The position numbers and the translations under genes are program-made. The notes under the pieces were generated by a model. That model ran no database searches and was not told the origin of the DNA. It worked only from the letters and a program-made list of their open reading frames with translations. A DNA stretch of 64,000 nucleotides from Actinopolyspora mzabensis (GTDB lineage: Bacteria; Actinomycetota; Actinomycetes; Mycobacteriales; Pseudonocardiaceae). This document shows, piece by piece, positions 27,400-36,417 of this stretch (position 1 is its first letter; each line of letters begins with the position of its first letter). Location of the stretch: contig NZ_FNFM01000012.1 of NCBI RefSeq assembly GCF_900101095.1, positions 124,001 through 188,000 of the forward strand. Direction: 5' to 3'.

Positions 27400-28389
27400 G
27401 TGCGCAAGATACGAAACCTGACCGGTCCCGGCGTGACCGACGATTTCGGGATCGGTGGCACCGACCTTGGGGTGATGGCCACCGCGCCGGACGGCCGGTT
27501 GGTGGCGGTGTTCGGTGACACCTTCGAACGGGCCGGGGTGGGTGGCAGGGGGTGGCGTTCACCGGTGGTGCTCTTCGGTGACCCGAACACGGTGCGCACC
27601 GGAATCGTCTGGACCGGTTCGACGGGCAGGGGTCGCTACGCCGAGCAGGCGTTGCCCTACCGGCACAACTCGATCCTTAGCGGCAGGCGGGTGGGCACCG
27701 TGATTCCCACCGACGTCATCACGATCGGCGGGACGATGTATCTGCACGTAATGGTCTGCGCCGGTATCGGCAGGGTGCACTGGACCGAGATACACCGTTC
27801 CACCGACAACGGGGAGAGCTGGACCCGCACCGGGGCGAGCTGGCCGGGCGATCACCACGGCGGCTTGTTCCAGATGCTGACCTGGGAACTGGGGGACGAC
27901 GGCTACGTCTACTGCTTCTCCACCGGTTTCCAGCGCGACAAGGGGCTGGTGCTGCAACGTGTCCCCGCCGAACGGATCACCGAACCCGGCGCGTGGCAGG
28001 GGTGGGGTTTTCGGCGGGGCGCGTGGGCCTGGGGCAATCCGCCCACGGTCGCGTTGACCGGGGCTTACGGTGAGCTGTGCCTGCGCCGGATCGAGGACCG
28101 GTGGTTGCTGTGCCTGTTCGACGCGGGCAACTACCGCATCGACGTACTGTCACTCGCCCACCCCACCTCGAATCTCTACGAGGTGCCGCGCACCACGGTG
28201 CTGCGTGGCACCGCCTGGCCCGAGGAGAACCACGCGAGCGGACACGTCGCCCAGCTCTACGGCGGCTACATCGTCCCGGGATCCACGTTGGACGAGCTTC
28301 ATCTGGTGATAAGCCAGTGGAACACCGGACGGAACTGGCCCTACCGGGCGATGCAGTTCGCGGGAGCGCTGCCCCACGGGCCTCGGTAG
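27400..28389 (+). CDS. DUF4185 domain protein
   Basis: A 329-residue protein starting at GTG 27400 directly behind GGAGGAACAACG, which rules out the longer upstream frame. The sequence has repeated five-bladed-propeller-like signatures of DUF4185: FGIGGTDLGVMATAPDGR, VAVFGDTF, HRSTDNGESWTR and a C-terminal VPGSTLDELHLVISQW. DUF4185 proteins are sialidase/GH-like propellers of unknown substrate and are often secreted; no clear signal peptide is visible here. Possibly a carbohydrate-active protein, in keeping with surrounding glycosidases. Confidence 0.85.
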   Translation: MRKIRNLTGPGVTDDFGIGGTDLGVMATAPDGRLVAVFGDTFERAGVGGRGWRSPVVLFGDPNTVRTGIVWTGSTGRGRYAEQALPYRHNSILSGRRVGTVIPTDVITIGGTMYLHVMVCAGIGRVHWTEIHRSTDNGESWTRTGASWPGDHHGGLFQMLTWELGDDGYVYCFSTGFQRDKGLVLQRVPAERITEPGAWQGWGFRRGAWAWGNPPTVALTGAYGELCLRRIEDRWLLCLFDAGNYRIDVLSLAHPTSNLYEVPRTTVLRGTAWPEENHASGHVAQLYGGYIVPGSTLDELHLVISQWNTGRNWPYRAMQFAGALPHGPR

Positions 28390-28618
28390 GCCCCGCTGGA
28401 CTTCGATCACTCGGCTTCCGTGCCGGTCCTCGCCACCGGAACACGAGCGGCTCGCCCGGGCACAGCTGCGGACGCTCTACCGGCTGCCGGCTCGGCCCTG
28501 TGCCGGCCAGTGACCCCTGGTCCGCCCGCGACTCCGCGAGCGGGTAGGACCGCACCGACTCAGCCGGTCGACAGTGCCCACCCGCCGGCCGCTTCCCCGA
28601 TCCCACGGAACAGCACAG

Positions 28619-30325
28619 CTAGCCGATGCTGCCCGCCTTACCGGAGAGTTTCGTACGCAGCCGCGCCAGCGGTCCGCCCGATCCGGAGACCCGGGCGCTC
28701 GGCTCCGGCAGCCGACCCGCCACCGCGTCGTGCAGCAGTGCCTCGACCGTCTCCTTGGCACAGCTGCGGTTGGTTCCGATCCCACCGGAGGGACCACGCT
28801 TGATCCAGCCCACCACGTAGGTCCCGGGCCGGTCGGTGACCCGACCCCCGGAGTTCGGCACCGTCGCGGTTCCTTCGTCGAAGGGCAGGCCGGGCACCGG
28901 CACTCCCCGGTAACCGACCGCTCGCACCACCAGTCCGGCGGGGATCTCGACGGCCTCGCCACCGGCATCACCCACTCGAATACACCGAACCGCGTTCTCC
29001 CCCACCAGCTCCACCGGGGCGGAGTGGAACCGGAACACGACGCGACTCCGCCCGTTCACCGCCGCGTCCCCGGCAGGGGTGGACCAGTCGACGGTCTGCC
29101 GGGAGACGTCCCGCAGCAGCCCCGCCTTGTCGTCGGTCCCGGCGGCGTCGATGGTGGACTCGATTCGCGGATCGTGCGTGTCCACCACGAGTTCGATGTC
29201 CTCGCGCTGGGTGAGTTCGAGCAGTTCGGGCCTGGTGAAGGCGGCGTGCTCGGGACCACGGCGTCCCAGCAGCACCACTTCACGAACCCTGCTGGAACGC
29301 AGCAGTTCCAGTGCTCGCGGCGAGATCGAGGTGTCGGCGAGTTGTTCCGGCTCGGTGCTGAGGATGCGCGCCACGTCCAGCGCGACGTTGCCGTTGCCCA
29401 CCACGACCACCCGCTCGGCGGACAGGTCGACGGCCTCGGCGACGGCGTCGGGATGGCCGTTGTACCAGGAAACCAGGGTGGTGGCGCTGACGCTGCCCGT
29501 CAGTTCCTCACCCGGAACACCGATGTCGCGGGCCGAGGAGGCCCCGACCGCGTAGATCACGGCGTCGTGCCGAGTCGCCAACTCCGCGGCGGACACGTCC
29601 TTGCCGACCTCCACCCCGAGCCGCAGCCGCATCCGGGGGTGGTTGTGGAACCGCGCGAACGTCTCACTGATCCGCTTCGTCGACGGATGATCGGGCGCCA
29701 CGCCGTATCGCACGAGCCCGCCCGCGACGGGCAACCGGTCCAGCAGGGTGACCCGGCAGTTGGTGTGCAGCAGCAGGTCCTCGACGGCGTACATCCCGGC
29801 GGGGCCGGTGCCCACCACCGCGACGTCCATCGGTGCGAGATCACTGGGGATCGAGTGGTCGAACACCGGCGGTCCCCAGGAGTGGAAGTTGGGTGAGTTC
29901 CCGGCGGTGCTCGTCCCCGAAGCGCTGCCGGCCCCCGGACCGTTCAGCTCCACGCCGTTCGGCCCCGCGCCGTTCGCCTCCGACCGGCCGCCGGATTCCG
30001 AAGCTCGGCCGCTCTCGGGAGCACCACTGGTCTCCGGAGCGTCACCTGACTCCGGTTCGACGGCCGCGTCGCGGTCGGCGTAGTAAGCGGCGTTGATGTC
30101 GGCGTAGGCCCGGAGCGAGCCGGTCAGCCGGTCCACCGGGAACACCGCGTCGACCGGGCACGCGTCGGCGCAGGCGCCGCAGTCGATGCAGGTGCTCGGA
30201 TCGACGTAGAGCATCTCGGTGGTGCCGAAGTCCGGCTCGTTCGGGGTGGGATGGATGCAGTTGACCGGGCACGCCGCGATGCAGGAGGCGTCGGTGCAGC
30301 AGGTCTGGGTGATCGCGTAGGCCAT
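28619..30325 (-). CDS. fprB: Ferredoxin-fused ferredoxin-NADP reductase (FprB-like)
   Basis: A 568-residue flavoprotein. Residues 1-70 are a 7Fe/8Fe bacterial ferredoxin (CCTDASCIAACPVNC, then CIDCGACADACP). Residues about 135-568 are an adrenodoxin-reductase-type FNR: FAD site VAVVGTGPAGMYAVEDLL, NADP site VVVVGNGNVALDVARIL, and C-terminal GWIKRGPSGGIGTN. It matches M. tuberculosis FprB (Rv0886) in architecture. Between the modules is a low-complexity Ser/Gly/Glu linker (about residues 83-135). It follows the AurF-type oxygenase gene by 3 bp and presumably supplies electrons from NADPH to it. Confidence 0.92.
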   Translation of the reverse strand: MAYAITQTCCTDASCIAACPVNCIHPTPNEPDFGTTEMLYVDPSTCIDCGACADACPVDAVFPVDRLTGSLRAYADINAAYYADRDAAVEPESGDAPETSGAPESGRASESGGRSEANGAGPNGVELNGPGAGSASGTSTAGNSPNFHSWGPPVFDHSIPSDLAPMDVAVVGTGPAGMYAVEDLLLHTNCRVTLLDRLPVAGGLVRYGVAPDHPSTKRISETFARFHNHPRMRLRLGVEVGKDVSAAELATRHDAVIYAVGASSARDIGVPGEELTGSVSATTLVSWYNGHPDAVAEAVDLSAERVVVVGNGNVALDVARILSTEPEQLADTSISPRALELLRSSRVREVVLLGRRGPEHAAFTRPELLELTQREDIELVVDTHDPRIESTIDAAGTDDKAGLLRDVSRQTVDWSTPAGDAAVNGRSRVVFRFHSAPVELVGENAVRCIRVGDAGGEAVEIPAGLVVRAVGYRGVPVPGLPFDEGTATVPNSGGRVTDRPGTYVVGWIKRGPSGGIGTNRSCAKETVEALLHDAVAGRLPEPSARVSGSGGPLARLRTKLSGKAGSIG

Positions 30326-30328
30326 GGC

Positions 30329-31246
30329 TCAGATCAGGTTCGCCCGCTTGTAGAACCACATGGCGGGTTTGGTGAGCAGTCCGGCCGAGTCGAGGAACTC
30401 CATCAGCCCGGCGCAGCTGGAACGCACCAGCGACTTGTAGTGCTGGTTCGCCTTGGCCTCGCGGACGGCTCGGTCCACGTCCAGTCCCGCGTTCTCGTAG
30501 ACCTTCTTGTTGACCATGCTGGTGACGATGAAGTACGAGGCGGCGGCGACCACCACGGATTGGAGCTGCCTGCGAATCGGCCCCACCCCGCGGAGACGCT
30601 CCTTGGTCTCCTGCCGGGCGAACTTCATGTGCCGGGACTCCTCGACCACGTGGATGTTGTTGATGGTGCGGACGAAGGGGGCGACCCGTTCGTCGCGCAT
30701 CCAGTCCCGCTGCATGACGTCGAGGACCTCCTCTGCGACCAGGATCGCGGCGTAGGCCGCCTCGCCGAAGGCCAGCGTCTTGAACGCGCGGCCGAGTTCG
30801 ATCACCGGACGCGGCGGACGGTAGGCGGGTGCGCGCAGCTTCGCGGCGCCGCGTCCGAACATGATGGAGTGTCGGCACTCGTCGGCGATCTCGGTCAGCG
30901 CCCACTGGAAAGCGGGGTCGGCCGGATCCTTGGCGTAGAAGTCCCGCAGCACCATCTGCTGCAGGATCATCTCGAACCAGATGCCGGTGCTGGCCACGCA
31001 GGCCGCTTCCTGCCTGGTGAGCTCGCGCTGCTGTTCCGGACTCATCTCGGACCAGTAGGCGGTGCCGTAGAGCGTGCTCCATTCCGGACTCGCACCGTGG
31101 TGGTCGGTGTCGAGAGGTGTCTCCCAGTCGACCTCCTGGGCGGGGTCGTAGGACAGCGTCTCCGAGGAGTCCAGCAACCTGCGGGCGACGTCCTCACGTT
31201 CGGAAGCCGCGCCCGTGGCGTCGGATCCGGTGATACTGCTGGTCAT
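30329..31246 (-). CDS. AurF-type diiron oxygenase
   Basis: A 305-residue helical protein (ATG 31246; GGGAGTGCCC precedes) of the AurF/p-aminobenzoate N-oxygenase family. Two iron-binding motifs are visible: EIADECRHSIMF and VVEESRHMKFARQE, each ExxxH/ExxH-like, plus a preceding RQEAACVASTGIWFE helix. AurF proteins oxidise arylamines to nitroarenes or perform related O2-dependent chemistry. Coupled translation with the ferredoxin-reductase strongly suggests that the pair is a redox unit. Similar pairs occur in many actinobacteria with no biosynthetic cluster, and the substrate is unknown. A perfect palindrome lies 50 bp upstream. Confidence 0.88.
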   Translation of the reverse strand: MTSSITGSDATGAASEREDVARRLLDSSETLSYDPAQEVDWETPLDTDHHGASPEWSTLYGTAYWSEMSPEQQRELTRQEAACVASTGIWFEMILQQMVLRDFYAKDPADPAFQWALTEIADECRHSIMFGRGAAKLRAPAYRPPRPVIELGRAFKTLAFGEAAYAAILVAEEVLDVMQRDWMRDERVAPFVRTINNIHVVEESRHMKFARQETKERLRGVGPIRRQLQSVVVAAASYFIVTSMVNKKVYENAGLDVDRAVREAKANQHYKSLVRSSCAGLMEFLDSAGLLTKPAMWFYKRANLI

Positions 31247-31295
31247 GGGCACTCCCTACCGAAATGACGACGATATTCCGGTGCCGCCGAAATAG

Positions 31296-31312
31296 TGTTA
31301 CCGAAGGTAACA
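31296..31312. promoter_or_regulatory. Perfect palindromic operator candidate upstream of the AurF-like gene
   Basis: tgttacc gaa ggtaaca: two 7-bp arms around 3 bp, 50 bp before the AurF start in an AT-richer stretch. The form is typical of a TetR-family operator, but no TetR gene is adjacent. Confidence 0.6.
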
Positions 31313-31611
31313 ACTACTTGCGGGTAGCCGCGAGGGTGCGACATACGCTACATGTGTGACTTACAACACCTTCCAGGTTGCGGTGCCTCTCACGGTGCCG
31401 AACGAACGAGGAGCGCGGGCCTCGGAGCGGCTGCCACGGGGCCGCACCGCACAGCCGCGCGACCCCGTAAACCGCCCCCTACCGCCGCACCACCGTCACC
31501 GAGCGCGGAGGCAGCGAGCGGACGAGACCCGAGGCTCGCCCCTCGCGACGGACGAGTGGCGTTGACCACCGGACAGCTGATCTCGAATCGGGCATTCGGC
31601 ACAATGGTCAC

Positions 31612-33057
31612 GTGGCGATCGCACTCTCCCTGCTCGGTGGCCTGCTGTTGATCGCTTTGATCATCGCGGCCAACGGGTACTTCGTGGCCCAGGAATTCGC
31701 GTTCATGACCGTCGACCGGGCTCGGCTGCAGGACCGGGCCGAGCGGGGCGACCGGGTGGCCGCGCGGATGCTGCGGGTGACCCGCCGGACCTCGTTCATG
31801 CTCTCCGGTGCCCAGTTGGGTATCACCGTGACCGGCCTGCTGGTCGGCTACGTCGCCGAACCGCTGGTCGGCCGCGCGGTGGGCGAACTTCTCGGCGGGG
31901 TCGGCGTGCCCCCGGGCGTGGGCATCGCGATCGGCACCACGGGAGTGCTGGTGCTGTCGACCTTCGTGCAGATGCTGTTCGGCGAGTTGTTCCCGAAGAA
32001 CCTCGCCATCGCACGGCCGTATCCGCTGGCGCGGTGGCTCTCGGCGTCCACGGTGGTCTACATGCGCCTGGCGGGCTGGCTGATCCGGTTCTTCGACCGG
32101 GCCTCGACCGGGCTGTTGCGGCTGCTGCGGATCGAGCCGGTGCACGACGTCGAGCACGCAGCCAACCCGAGTGACCTGCAGCGGATCGTGACCGCCTCCC
32201 GGCGGGCCGGTGAGCTTCCGGCGGAACTCTCGCTGCTGCTGGACCGGGTGCTGGACTTCCCGGAGCGCGACGTGGAGCACGCCCTCGTCCCCCACTCCCG
32301 GGCGGACGTGCTCACCGACTCCGCCACGCTCGCCGAGGTGCGCGGGACCATGAGCAGCGGCCACTCCCGCTATCCAGTGCTCAACCAGGACGGCGGCATC
32401 GAGGGGGTGGTGCACCTGGTGGACGTGCTGGAGTCCATGGGAACGGACACGAGCGGCGGGGAACGCCCGGTCACCGAGTTCACCCGACCGGCCACCATCA
32501 TCCCCACCCTGATGTCCCTGCCCGACGCGGTCACCGCGATGGCGGAATCGCGCGGCAGGATGGCCTGCGTGGTCGATGAGTACGGCGGCTTCGCGGGCAT
32601 CATCACGATCGAGGACCTGGCCGAGGAACTGGTCGGCGAGCTCACCGACGAACACGACGTCGACGAACAACCCCACCTGGTCGGCACCGACGACGGTGGC
32701 GCGCGGTGGCGGGTCCAGGGCGACGCCCCGCTCGACGAGGTGGAACGCGAACTCGCCCACGACCTGCCCCGTGGGGACTACGAGACCGTCTCAGGCCTCG
32801 TCATCGCCAACCACGGCGCACTGCCCGCGGAGAACACGGTGGTCGACATCAGACTTCCGGACGACCCTGCCGAACTCGCCCACACGCAGCACCCACCGGT
32901 TCGGACGCTGCGCGCCACGGTCGTCGAGGTCGACCAGCACGTCCCCGCGGAGCTGGTGCTGGAGCTGAGCGAGAGCACTCCCGACGAGCACTCGACCGAC
33001 CCCGACGATCGGACGGGCAACCCCGACTCCGGGCTGTCCGGGCAGGAGGAGTCCTGA
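31612..33057 (+). CDS. CNNM/CorC (HlyC) family membrane transporter-like protein
   Basis: A 481-residue protein from GTG 31612. Residues 1-about 180 are a DUF21 (CNNM) membrane domain with about four helices, including YFVAQEFAFMTVDRARL and SGAQLGITVTGLLVGY. Two CBS domains follow (about 205-335; DEYGGFAGIITIEDLAEELVGEL), then a CorC_HlyC domain ending with an acidic tail. CNNM-type proteins export or regulate Mg2+/Co2+. The stop overlaps the start of the next paralogous gene (TGATG), so the two are translated together and may form a heterodimer. Confidence 0.9.
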   Translation: MAIALSLLGGLLLIALIIAANGYFVAQEFAFMTVDRARLQDRAERGDRVAARMLRVTRRTSFMLSGAQLGITVTGLLVGYVAEPLVGRAVGELLGGVGVPPGVGIAIGTTGVLVLSTFVQMLFGELFPKNLAIARPYPLARWLSASTVVYMRLAGWLIRFFDRASTGLLRLLRIEPVHDVEHAANPSDLQRIVTASRRAGELPAELSLLLDRVLDFPERDVEHALVPHSRADVLTDSATLAEVRGTMSSGHSRYPVLNQDGGIEGVVHLVDVLESMGTDTSGGERPVTEFTRPATIIPTLMSLPDAVTAMAESRGRMACVVDEYGGFAGIITIEDLAEELVGELTDEHDVDEQPHLVGTDDGGARWRVQGDAPLDEVERELAHDLPRGDYETVSGLVIANHGALPAENTVVDIRLPDDPAELAHTQHPPVRTLRATVVEVDQHVPAELVLELSESTPDEHSTDPDDRTGNPDSGLSGQEES

Positions 33058-34079
33058 TGCAAGGCCCCTGGATGGCCACGCTGATCACCATCGCGATCAT
33101 CGCGGCCAGCGCGTTGTTCGTCTCGATCGAGTTCGCCACCATCGGCGCCCGGCGCACCCGCCTGGAGCAGCGGGCGACCACCAGCCGGGCGGCCCGCGCG
33201 GCGGTGCGCAACGCCTCCGAGGTGTCGGTGCTGCTGGCGGGCTGCCAGCTCGGCATCACCGCCTGCACCCTCGCGCTGGGCGCGATCACCGAACCGGCAG
33301 TGGAGCACGCGCTGGAACCCGTGATGACCGCGCTCGGTCTGCCGCACTGGCTCGGCGGCACGGTCTCGTTCATCCTCGCGCTGCTGCTGGTGACCTTCCT
33401 GCACCTGGTGGTGGGCGAGATGGCCCCCAAATCGTGGGCGATCGCCCACCCCGAGCGCTCGGCCACCCTGCTCGCCTTCCCCATGCGCGGTTTCATGTGG
33501 GTGTTCCGGCCCGTACTGCTGCTGCTCAACAACGCGGCGAACAAGCTCGTCGAGGCGGTCGGGGTGCGGCCGGTCGAGGAGGTCGCGATCGAGCAGAATC
33601 CCGACGAGCTGCGCCAGCTGGTGCGCCACTCGGCCGAGAGCGGTGAGCTCGACACATGGTCCTCCGACCAGCTGGCCGGGGCGCTCGAACTGACCCGGCT
33701 GCGCGTCGGCGACCTCACCGGCGAGGAGTCCGTCGCCGCCGTGCCCCGCACTGCCACCGTCGCCGATGTGCAGGCCGCCAGCAGGCGGTCCGGGCATCTG
33801 CGGATCCTCGTGGGGGCTCCCGACTCCCCGGAGGGGCTGGTGCACGTCCGCGACACCCTCACCCTCGATCCGGCGGATCCCCTGGACGGGCTGGTCCGGG
33901 ACTGCCCAGAACTCGACCCGAGCACCAGCGTGCTCGACGCCCTGTCCCGGATGCGCCGCACCAGCACCCAACTGGCGCTGGTCCGCACTCCCGGACGAGC
34001 GACCGGAGTGGTCACCATCTCCGACATGCTGCAGGGGCTCTTCCCTCGCGGCACGGAGACCGAACCCGCCGAGCGGTGA
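33057..34079 (+). CDS. Second CNNM/CorC-like membrane protein
   Basis: A 340-residue partner of the preceding protein. It has a DUF21 membrane domain (FVSIEFATIGARRTRL; LAGCQLGITACTLALG; VVGEMAPKSWAIAHP) and a CBS region, but lacks the C-terminal CorC_HlyC domain of its neighbour. The ATG shares a base with the upstream stop and follows GGCAGGAGGAGTCCTG. Such tandem long/short CorC pairs are common in actinobacteria. Ion specificity not determinable. Confidence 0.9.
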   Translation: MQGPWMATLITIAIIAASALFVSIEFATIGARRTRLEQRATTSRAARAAVRNASEVSVLLAGCQLGITACTLALGAITEPAVEHALEPVMTALGLPHWLGGTVSFILALLLVTFLHLVVGEMAPKSWAIAHPERSATLLAFPMRGFMWVFRPVLLLLNNAANKLVEAVGVRPVEEVAIEQNPDELRQLVRHSAESGELDTWSSDQLAGALELTRLRVGDLTGEESVAAVPRTATVADVQAASRRSGHLRILVGAPDSPEGLVHVRDTLTLDPADPLDGLVRDCPELDPSTSVLDALSRMRRTSTQLALVRTPGRATGVVTISDMLQGLFPRGTETEPAER

Positions 34080-34248
34080 ACCGGGGCCACCGGCGACTCG
34101 GCATTCCCGCCCCGTTCCGTGCCGACGGACCGCCGCCCCACACCACCGCACGTAGGCGCACCGGAACAGGAAGTGCGCTTTCCGCGTTTCGCCGGGCAGA
34201 GTGGAACCGAACCGGCAGCACGGCTACGCGAAAAACGAGGTGGGACCG

Positions 34249-34995
34249 ATGGGCGGCGACGAGGAGATCCGGGTCGAGACCTCCGGCAAACGGGTGCGCG
34301 CGATGCTCGGCGGGCACGTGGTGGCCGACACCAGGCGGCCGGTGCTGGTCTGGGAGCACCCCTACTACCCCACCTACTACGTGCCGCGCGCGGACGTGCG
34401 GGCCGAGCTGAGCGACACCGGCGAGGTGCGGCACTCGCGGCGGCTGGGCGAGGGCACGATCCACGACGTGGTCACCGACTCGACCACGGCCCCGGCGGCC
34501 GCGATCGGTTACCGGAACTCCCCGGTCGCGGAACTGCGGGAGCTGGTCCGGCTGGACTGGAACTCGATGGACGAGTGGTTCGAGGAGGACGAGCCGGTCT
34601 ACGTCCACCCGCGCGACCCGTACAAGCGGGTGGACATCCTGGAGAGCTCGCGGCACGTGCAGGTGCGGCTCGACGGAGTCACCGTGGCCGACTCGCACCA
34701 CCCGCGAATCCTGTTCGAGACCGGTCTGCCGCCCCGCTACTACCTGCCGCTGCCCGACGTGCGGATGGATCTGCTGCGGCCCAGCGACCACGAGACCCAC
34801 TGCCCGTACAAGGGGACCGCGGGCTACTGGCACGTGCACACCGGCGAGGCCGAGCACCCCGACACCGTCTGGACCTACCGCACCCCGCTGCCCGAGAGCC
34901 ACAAGATCGCCGGGCTGGCCTGCTTCTACGACGAACGCGTGGACATCCTCCTGGACGGCGAGCCGCAGCGGCGGCCGGAGACGCCGTTCTCCTGA
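34249..34995 (+). CDS. Tandem DUF427 protein
   Basis: A 248-residue protein starting at ATG 34249 (GAGGTGGGACCG upstream). It has two DUF427 repeats. The first (about 5-100) contains RVRAMLGGHVVADTRRPVLVWE and YYVPRADV. The second (about 125-240) contains VQVRLDGVTVADSHHPRILFE, YYLPLPDV, HCPYKGTAGYWHV and ACFYDERVDILLDG. DUF427 is a small beta-rich fold of unknown biochemical function, widespread in actinobacteria and sometimes near nucleotide or redox genes. Only the second copy keeps the CPYKG motif. Confidence 0.85.
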   Translation: MGGDEEIRVETSGKRVRAMLGGHVVADTRRPVLVWEHPYYPTYYVPRADVRAELSDTGEVRHSRRLGEGTIHDVVTDSTTAPAAAIGYRNSPVAELRELVRLDWNSMDEWFEEDEPVYVHPRDPYKRVDILESSRHVQVRLDGVTVADSHHPRILFETGLPPRYYLPLPDVRMDLLRPSDHETHCPYKGTAGYWHVHTGEAEHPDTVWTYRTPLPESHKIAGLACFYDERVDILLDGEPQRRPETPFS

Positions 34996-35130
34996 CGGAC
35001 TACCCACCACAGTGGCCGGGTGAGGTCGGGGACGTGCGGCTCTCGACCGGAGTGGCGCGAAAGTGGGAACGAGCCGAGCTTTCCCGACGAAACCCAGGAC
35101 ATCCGGCCGGAGCCGTGGTGTGATCGGAAC

Positions 35131-35298
35131 ATGCCACGTGGACGTAACGGACATCCGTGCGAACCGGACACTTCACGAATGGGATTGTGGCGCTGCGAGG
35201 AGTGCGGGCAGCAGTGGGAGATTCACGGCGTGGAAGGTAATCCCCAAGTCCGCAGGGTCAGCCGCGTCGGGTGGTTCATCGCCAAGCTCTTCGGCTGA
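35131..35298 (+). CDS. Small zinc-ribbon-like protein
   Basis: A 55-residue basic protein with one Cys near the N-terminus and a clear CEECGQQWEI knuckle (WRCEEC). The pattern HPC...WRCEECG resembles half of a zinc ribbon. The C-terminal VRRVSRVGWFIAKLFG is amphipathic and basic, possibly membrane- or nucleic-acid-binding. The start was chosen at ATG 35131 because upstream codons look random. No Shine-Dalgarno is obvious. Function unknown. Confidence 0.55.
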   Translation: MPRGRNGHPCEPDTSRMGLWRCEECGQQWEIHGVEGNPQVRRVSRVGWFIAKLFG

Positions 35299-35422
35299 AG
35301 CCACCGCCGGACGCTGTTCAGCCGACGAGCGGGGGCGGGCTCGGCACGTGGCGTGCGGCGAGTACCGCCGTGGCAGCGACGATTCCCGACGCCTCGAAGA
35401 GCCGGACGTACGTCCGTGCGGC

Positions 35423-35638
35423 TCACCGCCCGAGTTCGTCGAGCCGTGCCAGCATCCGGCGTGCCTGCTCGGCGAGGAGCTCGGACTCCTCGGTGGTGGC
35501 CACGGCCAGCACCTGCCGCAGCAGTTGCCTGGCCTCGTCCGTCTCCCCGGTGTTCGACAGCAGCGTCGCGAGCTGAACCCGGACCTCCAGGATGCGTTCC
35601 AGCTCGCCGGGCAGCAGGCGTAGGTATTCGTTGAGCAG
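35423..35638 (-). pseudogene. C-terminal remnant of a TPR-type protein
   Basis: About 71 codons encode a convincing helical repeat segment (ELERILEVRVQLATLL, NTGETDEARQLLRQVL, LLAEQARRMLARLDELG) ending at a stop, but no start or upstream coding sequence is present: to the right of about 35640 the frame becomes random. It looks like the 3' end of a TPR-containing regulator or kinase whose 5' part was lost at the edge of the accessory region. Confidence 0.55.
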
Positions 35639-35893
35639 CGAGCGAGTTCGCGGGCCGCCCGCTGTCCTCAAGCTTGTGCTGATCCGAATCTCGGAGGCTC
35701 TGCTTCGAGTTCGCAGCGCACCGGCTCCCCTGGGGGCCAAAGACCTCCCAGTCCTCGGGGCTGTTGCTGGTCTCGGACCGCCGCCCCCGACAGTCTCACC
35801 CGACCCCGGTGCCAGCTCGCCGTCCGTTTTTTCTTCTGAGCCGGAGGCGATCCCCGGGGCTCGGGTCCCGCGTGGACCCGTAAGGCTGCGAGC

Positions 35894-35950
35894 CCCCCTC
35901 GATCTCGGGTGTGTCGCGTGTTCGACACACTTCTCCCGGGATCGAGGGGG
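35894..35950. repeat. Long interrupted hairpin
   Basis: An outer 11-bp stem (ccccctcgatc with gatcgaggggg) and inner 8-bp stem (gtgtgtcg with cgacacac) around loop cgtgtt; the right side has an asymmetric bulge. No T-run follows. Confidence 0.65.
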
Positions 35951-35951
35951 A

Positions 35952-35997
35952 GGTGAAGCTTCTCGGTATACCGGAATTGTGACTTCGGAGCTTCACC
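35952..35997. repeat. Second hairpin
   Basis: Perfect 9-bp arms ggtgaagct and agcttcacc around a 28-nt loop, immediately after the preceding hairpin. Confidence 0.6.
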
Positions 35998-36244
35998 CCG
36001 CGAGCCGGATTAAGGGCTCGCCGAGCCGGGGGTTACGCGCATTGCCGGGATGATGGCCGGGCTACGCGAGCATGAGCGCCAGGGCTTACCAAGGACACGG
36101 CCGGGTTCGCCTAGATCGTGCGTTGCCTGACGCGCGGACTTCACCCGCTCTAACCGGGAGCCGCACGGCTGTGAACCGTGGCCAGGACTTGCAGCCCTAC
36201 CCACACGCTGCCTGGGGCGCGCGTGGAGGGGAGTCATTCCGTGC

Positions 36245-36326
36245 TAGACTCAGCACTGCTTTATTTCACTCTTGGCGGATGAAATATAGCACGAGTCCCC
36301 TGGTCACGATCAGGGGACTCTTTTTT
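36245..36326 (+). ncRNA. Candidate small structured RNA with intrinsic terminator
   Basis: A potential extended -10 (tgcTAGACT, 36243-36250) is followed by a 10-pair hairpin (36258-36290) and then a perfect 10-bp terminator stem with six Ts (36293-36326). A diverged copy of the unit lies at 37693-37775, where hairpin sequences differ but an analogous stem can form. Transcript existence is inferred only; it could also be the 3' UTR of a lost gene. Confidence 0.35.
36293..36326 (+). terminator. Strong rho-independent terminator
   Basis: gagtcccctg / caggggactc with an 8-nt loop followed by TTTTTT. Its perfect stem and T-run are unusual in this GC-rich genome. Confidence 0.9.
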
Positions 36327-36349
36327 GTCCGTGACCGAGGGTGCGCGCA

Positions 36350-36382
36350 TAAAAAGCACCCCCGGAACGAATCCGAGAGTGC
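36350..36382 (-). terminator. Terminator of the XRE-TPR gene (leftward)
   Basis: Read leftward: an about 11-bp stem with a TTCG tetraloop (between 36356 and 36382) followed by a T-run. It sits 35 bp beyond the stop of the gene at 36418. A near-identical hairpin at 37801-37825 ends the DUF397 gene. Confidence 0.8.
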
Positions 36383-36417
36383 GAAGCAATCCGTCTGAGG
36401 ATCAGTCGAACCGGGGT

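Larger units (their letters stand above)
35641..36245. other. Hairpin-rich intergenic DNA
   Basis: About 600 bp without a supported gene. It holds two adjacent large inverted repeats (35894-35950 and 35952-35997) followed by shorter G/C stems up to about 36200. The density of hairpins suggests structured RNA or the remains of a mobile element. Confidence 0.5.

Noticed and set aside
31356-31565. 69-codon frame divergent from the AurF-like gene, considered as a truncated TetR
   Set aside because: No helix-turn-helix or TetR pattern in any frame; sequence is Arg/Pro-rich like a shadow reading.
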